A stretch of DNA of 64,000 bases from Halpernia frigidisoli (GTDB lineage: Bacteria > Bacteroidota > Bacteroidia > Flavobacteriales > Weeksellaceae). Below are positions 1 through 7,866 of this stretch, in pieces. Below the pieces are notes generated by a model that was not told the origin of the DNA, ran no database searches, and saw nothing but the letters and a program-made list of their open reading frames with translations. The translations under genes were made by a program, and so were the position numbers. The stretch spans positions 434,001-498,000 of the forward strand of contig NZ_FOQT01000002.1 in NCBI RefSeq assembly GCF_900113805.1, in the 5' to 3' direction. Within the stretch, counting starts at the first letter, position 1. Each line of letters begins with the position of its first letter.

Positions 1-387
1 TGCTTTGTCGGTATCCGTTAAAACTAAAATTCCGGGAGCCGTGTCTGTTGAATTATCTTTACCAATTGCAACTTTTGCCGTTAAATTTTCCTGTAAAGTA
101 TTTTGAATCTTAGTATCAACCACACCTGTTAGATCTGTGGTGTAATCCATCCAGGAACCATTACTTTTAAATTTAATTTTTTTATCAACGATGTCGAAAA
201 TCATTGTGCCATCAACCGCACCGCTTGTTGCTGCAGAAGAAGTAACCCAAGGTAGAATAACGCCTTTATTTGCATTACCAAATTCTAAAGAAACGGAACT
301 GTTTGTGGTTGAATTTTTTCCGATTGCGACCTGCGAAAATGTGGAAATACTAAATAGCACGGCCAGTAGAACAATATTATTTTTCAT
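1..387 (-). CDS. Secreted protein of unknown function, N-terminal part (runs off the left edge)
   Basis: The first 129 codons are visible; the 3' part lies outside the window. The protein starts with a signal peptide (MKNNIVLLAVLFSISTFSQ) followed by VAIGKNST and a segment, LEFGNANKGVILPWV. That segment resembles the 'L.V...NKGvLlPR' signature near the N-terminus of many secreted Bacteroidota proteins with repetitive or fibre-like bodies. A second VAIGKDNST occurs near residue 113, so the protein may be repetitive. Start ATG at 385-387 has a TACCTTTG promoter element 52 nt upstream. It follows rplL on the same strand but a terminator separates them. The export call is firm; the function is unknown. 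Confidence 0.7.
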   Translation of the reverse strand, partial: MKNNIVLLAVLFSISTFSQVAIGKNSTTNSSVSLEFGNANKGVILPWVTSSAATSGAVDGTMIFDIVDKKIKFKSNGSWMDYTTDLTGVVDTKIQNTLQENLTAKVAIGKDNSTDTAPGILVLTDTDKA

Positions 388-428
388 CAAATTGTGTTTA
401 AGTCGTTGATTTGTGTTGTTGACCCGAA

Positions 429-447
429 ATTTCGGACTGCAAAGGTA
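429..447 (-). promoter_or_regulatory. Promoter -7 element (TACCTTTG) and start region of the secreted-protein gene
   Basis: Read on the minus strand, TACCTTTG fits the Bacteroidota TAnnTTTG box. The 15 nt starting inside it, TTTGCAGTCCGAAAT, are identical to those at the rplK promoter. No TTG is seen 19 nt upstream, so the -33 part is weak. A CCGAAATTTCGG palindrome (424-435) overlaps the likely transcript start. Confidence 0.5.
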
Positions 448-583
448 AATATAAATAATCAATAAATATGCTATTATTATTATGAATTTTATAAATCGCA
501 GTCTTATGACTTACAAGCCAAAATCCATATACGAAAAAAATGAAATATAGTTTTAAAATCATTATTTTTAAAATAAAAGACAT

Positions 584-616
584 AAAAAAACCTTTTCTTT
601 CGAAAAGGTTTTTTTT
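584..616 (-). terminator. Intrinsic terminator after rplL
   Basis: AACCTTTTC/GAAAAGGTT stem with a 4-nt loop, flanked by A and T runs, so it can work in both directions. It lies 20 nt past the rplL stop and closes the rplKAJL unit. Confidence 0.85.
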
Positions 617-635
617 AGTAAAGTGTGAAAAGAAA

Positions 636-1004
636 TTATTTAATCTCTACTTCAGCACCTGCTTCTTCTAATTGTTTTTTCAATGCTTCTGCAGCATCTT
701 TAGGAATTCCTTCTTTAATTGCTGTTGGAGCAGAATCAACCATGTCTTTAGCTTCTTTCAAGCCTGCACCGGTTAAGTCTTTTACCAATTTCACAACTGC
801 TAATTTAGAAGCACCTGCAGCTTTAAGAATTACATCGAATTCTGTTTTTTCTTCAGCAGTTTCAGCACCTCCGCCTGCACCTGCAACAACAGTTGCAGCA
901 GCTGGTTCGATACCATATTCATCCTTAAGGATAGTTGCTAATTCATTTACGTCTTTTACTGTTAAGTTTACTAGCGATTCCGCTAAAGTTTTTAAATCTG
1001 ACAT
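636..1004 (-). CDS. rplL: 50S ribosomal protein L7/L12
   Basis: 122 aa, the usual family length. It forms the dimeric stalk of the large subunit that recruits translation GTPases. Visible are the N-terminal dimerisation segment (about 1-35), an Ala/Gly-rich hinge (about 36-52, [14 protein letters not shown]) and the globular C-terminal domain with [20 protein letters not shown]. It is the last gene of rplK-rplA-rplJ-rplL and lies 51 nt after rplJ. In most bacteria rpoB and rpoC follow; here a terminator and a secreted-protein gene follow instead. Confidence 0.98.
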   Translation of the reverse strand: MSDLKTLAESLVNLTVKDVNELATILKDEYGIEPAAATVVAGAGGGAETAEEKTEFDVILKAAGASKLAVVKLVKDLTGAGLKEAKDMVDSAPTAIKEGIPKDAAEALKKQLEEAGAEVEIK

Positions 1005-1055
1005 TGTTGTAATGTTTTGTTGTTAAACGATTTATTGATTTTGTTTTGAGTATTT

Positions 1056-1658
1056 TTATTCTGCAGCCGGAGTATCTTCTCCTTTTGCAGGTTCTTCAGT
1101 TGCAGTTTCAGCCGGAGCTTCAACATTTGCCTCTGGTGTAGCTTCAGTTGCTTCTTCAGAAGCAGCATCACCTTTCATTTTGTCTTGATTTTGCAATGCA
1201 GCAATTACATTTCTAATTGGAGACTGTAGTAATCCGATGATCTCACCAAGCATTTCTTCTTTCGATTTAATGTTTGCAAGAGTCTCAAGATTTTCATCAC
1301 CAACGTAAACTGTACCGTCTAATATTGCAGATTTCAAAGAAGGAAAATCTCCTTTTTTTCTAACTGTTTTAATTAGTTTTGCCGGTGCATTTGCAATATC
1401 AGAAATTAATAATGCAGAATTTCCTTTAAATGTTTCAAACATTTCAGAATAATCTACACCTTCTGTCTGCTCCATTGCTTTTTGAAGTAAAGTATTTTTT
1501 ACAACTTTCAGCGTGATATCATTTTTAAAAGCCTGTCTTCTGAAATCTGAAGTTACAGCAGCGTTCAAACCATTAAGGTTAGCCACATAAACATTCTTTG
1601 CGCCCTTTAACAAATCTTTTATTTCCTGTATCGCAGTTACTTTATTTTCTTTAGTCAT
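1056..1658 (-). CDS. rplJ: 50S ribosomal protein L10
   Basis: 200 aa. It anchors the L7/L12 dimers to the 23S rRNA stalk base and in many bacteria autoregulates rplJL translation. The N-terminal rRNA-binding domain is typical (NVYVANLNGL, LKVVKNTLLQKAM). The usual length is about 165-175 aa; here the last 35 or so residues form an acidic, Ala/Pro/Thr/Glu-rich tail (ATEATPEANVEAPAE and on), beyond the helix that binds L12. Such tails occur in Bacteroidota L10 and are probably disordered. It lies 13 nt after rplA. Confidence 0.97.
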   Translation of the reverse strand: MTKENKVTAIQEIKDLLKGAKNVYVANLNGLNAAVTSDFRRQAFKNDITLKVVKNTLLQKAMEQTEGVDYSEMFETFKGNSALLISDIANAPAKLIKTVRKKGDFPSLKSAILDGTVYVGDENLETLANIKSKEEMLGEIIGLLQSPIRNVIAALQNQDKMKGDAASEEATEATPEANVEAPAETATEEPAKGEDTPAAE

Positions 1659-1671
1659 TGTTTCTCAGGTA

Positions 1672-2361
1672 TTAGTTTGTTTTAGTATCAATTGCAATTC
1701 CCGGGCTCATTGTAGAAGACAAATAAATGCTTTTTACATAAACACCTTTCGCAGCAGTTGGTTTCAATTTATTTAAAGTCTGGATCAATTCGATTGCATT
1801 CTCTTTGATTTTCTGAGCATCAAAAGATACTTTTCCAATCGCAGCATGAATGATACCGTATTTGTCAACTTTAAAATCAATTTTACCAGCTTTTACTTCA
1901 GCAACAGCTTTTCCGATATCCATAGTTACAGTTCCGGATTTAGGATTTGGCATTAAACCTCTTGGGCCTAAAATTCTACCCAAAGGTCCTAATTTACCCA
2001 TAACAGCAGGCATAGTAACAATAACGTCAACGTCCGTCCAGCCTTCTTTTATTTTCTGTAAATATTCATCTAAACCTACGTAATCAGCACCAGCTTCTTT
2101 TGCTTCTGCTTCTTTCTCTGGAGTTACCAAGGCTAAAACTTTTACGTCTTTCCCAGTTCCGTGAGGTAAAGAAACTACACCACGTACCATTTGATTTGCT
2201 TTTCTTGGATCTACACCCAATCTTACAGCAATATCAACAGACGCGTCAAATTTCGTCGTATTTATTTCTTTCACTAAAGAAGAAGCCTCATCTATATTAT
2301 AGATTTTATTTGCATCAACTTTGCTTAAAGCTTCTTTTTGCTTTTTTGTAATTTTTGCCAT
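1672..2361 (-). CDS. rplA: 50S ribosomal protein L1
   Basis: 229 aa, normal length. It binds 23S rRNA at the L1 stalk, which helps move deacylated tRNA out of the E site, and is also a translational repressor of its own operon in other bacteria. The signature [15 protein letters not shown] is present near residue 130. It lies 11 nt downstream of rplK and 13 nt upstream of rplJ, so the genes are almost certainly cotranscribed. Confidence 0.98.
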   Translation of the reverse strand: MAKITKKQKEALSKVDANKIYNIDEASSLVKEINTTKFDASVDIAVRLGVDPRKANQMVRGVVSLPHGTGKDVKVLALVTPEKEAEAKEAGADYVGLDEYLQKIKEGWTDVDVIVTMPAVMGKLGPLGRILGPRGLMPNPKSGTVTMDIGKAVAEVKAGKIDFKVDKYGIIHAAIGKVSFDAQKIKENAIELIQTLNKLKPTAAKGVYVKSIYLSSTMSPGIAIDTKTN

Positions 2362-2372
2362 TTCTATTAGTT

Positions 2373-2816
2373 TTAAGCGTTAGTTGGTTTAGTTCCTGAT
2401 ACTTTTAAACCCATAGATCTTGCAGTTCCTGCTACCATTGTAAGCGCAGAATCCATTGTAAAGCAATTAAGATCTGCCATTTTATCCTCAGCAATTTTTT
2501 GAATTTGTGCCCAGGAAACAGTTCCAACTTTAAGACGATTTGGTTCACCAGAACCTTTCTTTTGTTTTGAAGCTTCTAACAACTGAATCGCTGCTGGAGG
2601 CGTTTTAATTACAAATTCGAAAGATTTATCCTCGTAAACTGTAATAGAAACCGGTAAAACCTGTCCGGCTTTATCCTGAGTTCTAGCATTAAATTGTTTA
2701 CAAAATTCCATGATGTTCACACCTGCAGAACCCAAAGCTGGGCCAACTGGTGGAGAAGGATTGGCAGCGCCACCTTTCACCTGGAGTTTCACCATTTTAA
2801 AGACTTTTTTAGCCAT
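2373..2816 (-). CDS. rplK: 50S ribosomal protein L11
   Basis: 147 aa, first gene of the L11-L1-L10-L12 unit. It forms the GTPase-associated centre with the 23S rRNA and is needed for stringent-response sensing by RelA-type enzymes. The N-terminal Pro-rich signature [15 protein letters not shown] (about 15-29) and the C-terminal rRNA-binding domain are intact. A promoter lies about 95 nt upstream, which fits independent transcription now that nusG is 4.1 kb away. Confidence 0.98.
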   Translation of the reverse strand: MAKKVFKMVKLQVKGGAANPSPPVGPALGSAGVNIMEFCKQFNARTQDKAGQVLPVSITVYEDKSFEFVIKTPPAAIQLLEASKQKKGSGEPNRLKVGTVSWAQIQKIAEDKMADLNCFTMDSALTMVAGTARSMGLKVSGTKPTNA

Positions 2817-2900
2817 TTTCTTTTTTTTAAAAAAATTAATAATTTATGAATGTGGAAGCATTTATAAATCTGCAGTTTACCTTGCATTTGGTAACTCTAC

Positions 2901-2941
2901 ATTTCGGACTGCAAAATTAAGAATCTTTTTGGATTATGCAA
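2901..2941 (-). promoter_or_regulatory. Promoter of rplKAJL
   Basis: On the minus strand TTG (2939-2941), 19 nt, then TAATTTTG (2912-2919) matches the Bacteroidota consensus. Its position gives a leader of about 90 nt before rplK, long enough to hold a control element. The start region carries TTTGCAGTCCGAAAT, shared with the promoter near 440. Confidence 0.7.
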
Positions 2942-3068
2942 GATATAATTGCTTCAAATTTTGAGTTTACTTTAAAAAGTAAAATCTTATTCCACTGAAT
3001 TTCATATTTTTAAATTTTGATGAGAAAACTCTGAGTAATTTTTATATTTTAGAAGATTATTAAAACAA

Positions 3069-4061
3069 ATGCTCAAGCAAAATCTTAAAAAACTAAACAA
3101 ATTCATTCCTTTTCAGGCTAAATTTCCTTTGCCGTTTGTAATTCCTTTGTATCATTGCATTTCTGATGAACATTTACCACATTTAAAACAAGTTATCAAT
3201 TATAAAAACACCAAAGAATTTGAAAAAGATCTGGATGAAATGTCGAAAAAATTTGATTTTGTAGAATGGGATTTTTTTAAAGAAAATTACAACAAAAGCC
3301 ATAAAAAGCCTATTGCTATGTTGACTTTTGACGATGGTTTAATTGAATTCAAAGACGTTGTTTTACCTGTTTTAAAAAGAAAAGGAATTTATGCTATCAA
3401 TTTTGTAAATCCCGCATTTGTAGATAATTCTGAAATGATGTTTCGTTTTAAAGCAAGTTTAATTCTGGAAAAATTTAAAAACAATAATTACAAAGTTTCA
3501 CCAAGCATTCAAAAGTTTTTAAACTTAACTAAAAATACGCGCGAAGAAATCACGGGAAAAGTTCAATCTATTTCCTATTTAGAAAAAGAAAAATTAGATA
3601 TTCTTTCTGTTTACTCTGAACTAAATTTTAAAGATTATCAGTCGAAAAACAAAATTTACATGAGTTTAGAAGATTTACAACTTGTTAAAAATGACGGCTT
3701 TGGAATTGCCGCACACAGTTGGGATCATCCTTATTATTTTGAACTTTCTCTGGAACAACAACTTGAAAATACCCAAAAATCGTTAGATTTTATGACTGAA
3801 AACAATTTTGTTAATGATGCTTTTGCTTTTCCTTTTACCGATCATAAAGTGTCAAAATATTTTTTTCAAAAACTTTTTGACCACAATGAAAATTTGAAAT
3901 TAACTTTTGGAATCTCCGGAATTAAAATCGATGAATTCCCTAAAAATCTACACAGAATTCCCATGGAAAATGGCTTTTCTGCGAAAGAAGAAATTTCATT
4001 TGAGAAAAATTATTATCAGATCAAGAACTTACTAAATAAAAATATACTTCAGCGATCATGA
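3069..4061 (+). CDS. Polysaccharide deacetylase (NodB/CE4-like) family protein
   Basis: 330 aa. The NodB homology motifs are visible: TFDDG at 86-90 supplies the catalytic and metal-binding Asp pair, and HSWDH at 216-220 the two metal-binding His residues of the H(S/T)xxH motif. Such enzymes remove N- or O-acetyl groups from cell-wall or exopolysaccharide sugars. There is no clear signal peptide, so it may act in the cytoplasm or at the inner membrane face. It overlaps the next gene by 4 nt (ATGA), so the two are translationally coupled. The substrate cannot be read from the sequence. Confidence 0.8.
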   Translation: MLKQNLKKLNKFIPFQAKFPLPFVIPLYHCISDEHLPHLKQVINYKNTKEFEKDLDEMSKKFDFVEWDFFKENYNKSHKKPIAMLTFDDGLIEFKDVVLPVLKRKGIYAINFVNPAFVDNSEMMFRFKASLILEKFKNNNYKVSPSIQKFLNLTKNTREEITGKVQSISYLEKEKLDILSVYSELNFKDYQSKNKIYMSLEDLQLVKNDGFGIAAHSWDHPYYFELSLEQQLENTQKSLDFMTENNFVNDAFAFPFTDHKVSKYFFQKLFDHNENLKLTFGISGIKIDEFPKNLHRIPMENGFSAKEEISFEKNYYQIKNLLNKNILQRS

Positions 4062-5134
4062 TAGAATTGAAAACTTTTAATAAAACAGAATTAGAAAGCC
4101 TCATAAAATCTGATGATTTTAAGAATTTTCCCTTCAAACCAATCACAATTCATCGCGCCGTTTCTCACATTAATAATCCACGTGCAAAAGAAGATCAGAC
4201 ACTTTTAATCCTGGCTTTCAGTGAAAATAAATTGGCCGGATATATCGGTATTTTACCGGATGAAATTTATAAAAATCAACAGTTATTTGCTTGCGGTTGG
4301 CTTAGCACGTTATGGATCGATCCCAATTTTAGAGGAAAAAAAATTGCGCAACAACTTTTATCAAAAGCCTGCGATGAATACAGCGGCCATATTTTAATTA
4401 CAGAATTTACGCCTGAAGCCGAAAATATGTACAAAAAAAGTGGCTATTTTGATTATCAGGATTCACTAAAAGGCCGTTCCTATCATCTTCTTTCAAATTT
4501 AAAAAACATTCTTCCGCATAAAAATAAGAAATGGCAAACTGTTTATCCACTTTTAAATATTTTCGATTTCAGTGTTAACTCAATCATAAAAGCTGCAAAT
4601 AATTTTAAAGAAAATAACAGATTAAATTTTAAAACTGAAAGCCATTTAAATAAAGAATCTGAAGATTTTATTAAATTAAATTCAGAAAAAAACAGCTTTA
4701 ACACAGATTTAAGAGAAATAAACTGGATCACAAATTATCCCTGGATCTTATCTTCAAAGCAAAAGGACGAAAACTATCATTTCTCAGATTATTGCGAAAA
4801 TTTTGAGTATGTACTTTTAAAAATTTATAATTCAGGTAAACTGGAAAGTATTTTTATTATTTCAATCCGCGACAAAAACGCTAAACTTCATTTCGTTTTT
4901 GGCAAGCAAAATGGAACATCATCAAAAATTTTACTTCACTATTTAAGAAAGAATAATGTATCTAATTTTATTTCCTTTGAAAAAACTTTGAATGAATTTT
5001 TGGATAAAAATATTTTCTTTTATAAAAAAGAGCGTAATCGAAAATTTTTGATGCATAAAACTCTGAAAAGTGAACTTGGACAAGATTTTAAATTTCAGAT
5101 TTCAGCTGGTGACAGCGATGCGGTTTTTACGTAA
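4058..5134 (+). CDS. GNAT family N-acetyltransferase with a long C-terminal extension
   Basis: 358 aa. The N-terminal ~150 residues are a GNAT fold: acyl-CoA-binding motif A near 87-101 (WIDPNFRGKKIAQQLL), followed by the typical ENMYKKSGYFDY end. The remaining ~200 residues are Lys/Asn-rich and may be a second, degenerate acyltransferase half; I do not recognise them. The overlap with the deacetylase gene suggests both act on one glycan or glycolipid, one removing and one adding an acyl group, but that is inference. Confidence 0.7.
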   Translation: MIELKTFNKTELESLIKSDDFKNFPFKPITIHRAVSHINNPRAKEDQTLLILAFSENKLAGYIGILPDEIYKNQQLFACGWLSTLWIDPNFRGKKIAQQLLSKACDEYSGHILITEFTPEAENMYKKSGYFDYQDSLKGRSYHLLSNLKNILPHKNKKWQTVYPLLNIFDFSVNSIIKAANNFKENNRLNFKTESHLNKESEDFIKLNSEKNSFNTDLREINWITNYPWILSSKQKDENYHFSDYCENFEYVLLKIYNSGKLESIFIISIRDKNAKLHFVFGKQNGTSSKILLHYLRKNNVSNFISFEKTLNEFLDKNIFFYKKERNRKFLMHKTLKSELGQDFKFQISAGDSDAVFT

Positions 5135-5229
5135 TAGATTTTACAAATGTTTGATAATTTCCTAAAAAATAAAAATTGGTAACATCTTTGTTTAACGAAA
5201 TAAAGAATATTAATATTTAAAAAAATAAA

Positions 5230-5640
5230 ATGAAAAGAACTGCAACAGCCATTTGGAATGGTACTATCAAAGAAGGAAAAGGAAATATCACGACTTCCAG
5301 TAAAGTTTTAGACGAAGTGCCTTATTCCTACACTTCAAGATTTAAAGATGGTCCGGGAACAAATCCTGAGGAATTGATCGCGTCTGCGCACGCCGGATGT
5401 TTCACAATGAAAGTGAGCGGCGATTTAGCTGAAGCTGGTTTCACACCTACAAAATTAGAAACTACTTCTGAGGTAACTTTAGAAGATGGAAAAATTTCTA
5501 AATCTGAGTTGACATTAACCGCAACAATTGAAGGGATTTCTGAAGAAAAATTTCAGGAATTAGTGGAAAATTCTAAAGAAACATGTCCTGTTAGTCAGGC
5601 CTTGAATATGGATATTACTTTGAAGGCGACTTTAAATTAA
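5230..5640 (+). CDS. osmC: OsmC/Ohr family peroxiredoxin-like protein
   Basis: 136 aa, a typical OsmC length. These proteins reduce organic hydroperoxides with two redox cysteines. Cys57 (SAHAGCFTM) and Cys119 (ETCPVSQAL) match the peroxidatic and resolving positions. Arg37 and Glu48 are at the places expected of the catalytic Arg and Glu. The N-terminus (TATAIWNGTIKEGKG) is of the OsmC rather than the Ohr type. Monocistronic: 95 nt from the gene before it and closed by a terminator. Confidence 0.9.
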   Translation: MKRTATAIWNGTIKEGKGNITTSSKVLDEVPYSYTSRFKDGPGTNPEELIASAHAGCFTMKVSGDLAEAGFTPTKLETTSEVTLEDGKISKSELTLTATIEGISEEKFQELVENSKETCPVSQALNMDITLKATLN

Positions 5641-5659
5641 AATTATATTTTTAAAATAA

Positions 5660-5694
5660 AAACAGCAAAGATCTTAATCTCTGCTGTTTTTTTA
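5660..5694 (+). terminator. Terminator after osmC
   Basis: Imperfect stem AACAGC...GCTGTT with a T run of seven, 20 nt beyond the stop codon. It may also serve the converging oxidoreductase gene. Confidence 0.75.
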
Positions 5695-5734
5695 TGTTCT
5701 ATTTTCAATTATTTAAAAAGCTGGTATAATATTT

Positions 5735-6748
5735 TTAAAATTTTAAAACCACCTTACCAATTGTTTTTCCCGATTCTAAAAGTGCATGTGCCTCCTTTAA
5801 ATTTTCTACAGAAAAACCTTTTATTGTCTTATTTAAAGTAGATTTTAAAGTTCCGTCATCTAGTAACTTAGAAATAATATTTAAAATTTCATGTTGTCTG
5901 ATCATATCTTCAGTTTGAAACATGGCGCGCGTAAACATCAGCTCCCAGTGAAAACTCACACTTTTACCTTTTAACTGTTTTAAGTTGACTGGTTCTGTAG
6001 GATCGCTGATTGATCCAATTTTTCCCTGCGGTTTTATAAGTTGTACGAAAGCATCCCAATATTCATTAACATCAACAAAATCCAGGATAAAATCTACTTC
6101 TTTAAATTCTGCATTTTTAACTTCCTCAACAAGATTTTTATGATTTACCACGAAATCTGCACCTAAATTTTTACACCAATCTTCGGTTTCTTCGCGGGAA
6201 GCAGTTGCAATTACCTTTAAATCTAAAAGTTTTTTAGCCAATTGAATTGCTACAGAGCCAACGCCGCCGGCACCGCCAATTATTAAAATTGATTTTCCGG
6301 CATCTTTTTCCTTTGATAAACGTAATCTGTCAAACAGAATTTCATAAGCGGTTAATGAAGTTAAAGGCATTGCAGCAGATTCTTCAGTAGAAATATTTTT
6401 TGGCGCAAAACCGACAATTCTTTCATCTACTAATTGATATTCCTGATTAGAACCAGGTCTTGTAATATCTCCGGCGTAGAAAACTTTATCACCTTTTTTA
6501 AATAATTCTGCTTCATTTCCAACTTCTTCCACAATTCCTGTTGCATCCCAACCAATAATTTTTGGTTTATCCTGAACTTTGTCTTTAAAACTGTTTTGCC
6601 GGATTTTATAATCTACGGGATTTACGGAAATTGCTTCGATTTTTACCAGTAAATCTTTTCCATTTGGTTTTGGTTTTTCAATTTCAAATTCTATAAAACT
6701 GCCTGCATCCTTTATTGGTAATGAAGTTTTAAATCCTATCGCTTTCAT
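5735..6748 (-). CDS. Zinc-type alcohol dehydrogenase-like NAD(P)-dependent oxidoreductase (quinone reductase/ZADH family)
   Basis: 337 aa medium-chain dehydrogenase/reductase. The N-terminal GroES-like domain contains GWDATGIVEEVG and KKGDKVFY; the Rossmann domain has IIGGAGGVGSVAIQLAKKL for NADP(H). The structural-zinc cysteines of true alcohol dehydrogenases are absent, which fits the zinc-independent quinone/enone reductase branch. It is converging with osmC and lies on the same strand downstream of nusG, whose terminator separates them. The substrate is unknown; a detoxifying role next to OsmC is plausible. Confidence 0.88.
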   Translation of the reverse strand: MKAIGFKTSLPIKDAGSFIEFEIEKPKPNGKDLLVKIEAISVNPVDYKIRQNSFKDKVQDKPKIIGWDATGIVEEVGNEAELFKKGDKVFYAGDITRPGSNQEYQLVDERIVGFAPKNISTEESAAMPLTSLTAYEILFDRLRLSKEKDAGKSILIIGGAGGVGSVAIQLAKKLLDLKVIATASREETEDWCKNLGADFVVNHKNLVEEVKNAEFKEVDFILDFVDVNEYWDAFVQLIKPQGKIGSISDPTEPVNLKQLKGKSVSFHWELMFTRAMFQTEDMIRQHEILNIISKLLDDGTLKSTLNKTIKGFSVENLKEAHALLESGKTIGKVVLKF

Positions 6749-6909
6749 TTATTTAAATTTAATTAATACGAATATACTGCTGTTTTTGAAATTTTCACTT
6801 TAAAAATGATACAAATTCCTAGTTTTAAATATTTGAAAAATGTAAATATTTAAATATTGATTAATGTAAGATTTTTAAACATTAAATAAATATAATGATG
6901 AAATTTAAG

Positions 6910-6946
6910 ACAAAAAAAAACCATCTAAAAAAAGATGGTTTTATAT
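6910..6946 (-). terminator. Terminator after nusG
   Basis: AAAACCATCT/AGATGGTTTT stem with A and T runs on both sides, 14 nt past the nusG stop. It ends the secE-nusG transcript before the accessory insertion and shows that rplK is not read from this unit. Confidence 0.85.
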
Positions 6947-6959
6947 AATTTTAAAGTAA

Positions 6960-7502
6960 TTAAACTTTTTCTACCTGCATGAAACTCAGTTCCATTGGTG
7001 TTTTTCTTCCGAAAATCATTACTGAAACTTCTATTTTTTTCTTCTCTTCATGAATTTTTTCTACAGTTCCATTGAAACCATTGAAAGGACCGTCTGTTAC
7101 TTTTACGCTGTCACCAACTATGAATGGAATTTCCATATCAACTGCAAATTCAGAAAGTTCATCCATTCTGCCAAGCATTCTGTTTACTTCAGATTTACGC
7201 ATTGGAACTGGATCACCACCTTTTGTTAAACTCAAAAAAGAAATAACACCAGGAATATTCTTAATAATGTGAGGAATTTCACCGTGAAGATTAGATTCCA
7301 CCATTAAATAACCAGGATAATACGGCTTTTCGCGTGGTGTTTTCTTACCATTCCGCATCTGGATCACTTTTTCCATCGGAATAACAACCTGAGTAACATC
7401 ATTCTCGAAACCCAGCCTTTTCATTTCATTCTCAATATAGGCTTTCACCTTATTTTCTTGCCCGCTAATGGATTTTAGGACGTACCAGTTAATTTCACTC
7501 AT
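6960..7502 (-). CDS. nusG: Transcription termination/antitermination protein NusG
   Basis: 180 aa. It binds RNA polymerase and couples transcription to Rho or to the ribosome. The N-terminal NGN domain begins INWYVLKSISGQENKVKAY, and a C-terminal KOW domain lies at about 125-180 (VTDGPFNGFNGTVEKI). It lies 21 nt after secE, the conserved arrangement. The usual next gene, rplK, is 4.1 kb away. Confidence 0.97.
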   Translation of the reverse strand: MSEINWYVLKSISGQENKVKAYIENEMKRLGFENDVTQVVIPMEKVIQMRNGKKTPREKPYYPGYLMVESNLHGEIPHIIKNIPGVISFLSLTKGGDPVPMRKSEVNRMLGRMDELSEFAVDMEIPFIVGDSVKVTDGPFNGFNGTVEKIHEEKKKIEVSVMIFGRKTPMELSFMQVEKV

Positions 7503-7523
7503 CTCTTTTGGAAAATAATATTT

Positions 7524-7730
7524 TTAATGAAACAGGTTAATTAAGCTACCTACCACGTTTTTGATCGACGTGCTAAATGCTGAATCGACTCCAAATGTAA
7601 ATAATGCTAAAAGCACCGAAGTCACAGCAACTACAGTTGTAGAAGACTGCAGCTCCGACCATTTCGGCCACTCTACTTTTTGTGTAAATTCTGTATAAGA
7701 ACCTTTTAAAAATTCTACTAATGAACTCAT
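7524..7730 (-). CDS. secE: Preprotein translocase subunit SecE
   Basis: 68 aa, the short single-span form of SecE that clamps SecY in the inner membrane. A cytoplasmic amphipathic segment (EFTQKVEWPKWSELQ, the conserved W-P-K/W motif) is followed by one transmembrane helix (about 32-55). ATG at 7728-7730 (MSSLVEFLKGS) was chosen because any longer frame would run into the tRNA-Trp gene just upstream. Confidence 0.95.
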   Translation of the reverse strand: MSSLVEFLKGSYTEFTQKVEWPKWSELQSSTTVVAVTSVLLALFTFGVDSAFSTSIKNVVGSLINLFH

Positions 7731-7742
7731 AATAATATTTTG

Positions 7743-7813
7743 CACGGGCACTAGGATTCGAACCCAGATCAACGGTTTTGGAGACCGGTATCCTACCATT
7801 GGACGATGCCCGT
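7743..7813 (-). tRNA. trnW: tRNA-Trp (anticodon CCA)
   Basis: Full cloverleaf: acceptor ACGGGCA/TGCCCGT, anticodon loop CTCCAAA on a CCGGT stem, T arm GGTTCGAATCC, discriminator G, no encoded CCA. It lies 12 nt upstream of secE, the conserved tuf-trnW-secE arrangement. Confidence 0.97.
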
Positions 7814-7817
7814 AGAT

Positions 7818-7856
7818 TAAAAAAATTCCGCAAGTTTCCCTGCGGAATTTTTTAAT
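7818..7856 (-). terminator. Hairpin between tuf and tRNA-Trp
   Basis: AAATTCCGCA...TGCGGAATTT stem with A and T runs, between the tuf stop and the tRNA. It looks like a tuf terminator, so tRNA-Trp/secE/nusG probably depend on read-through; it may equally be a processing site. Confidence 0.7.
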
Positions 7857-7866
7857 TTAATGTAAA

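Noticed and set aside
636-1004. Plus-strand frame opposite rplL (625-1026)
   Set aside because: Mirror of the biased L7/L12 codons; no real protein features.
7573-7833. Open frames across tRNA-Trp and the secE leader
   Set aside because: They run through a perfect tRNA and overlap SecE in other frames; no family resemblance.
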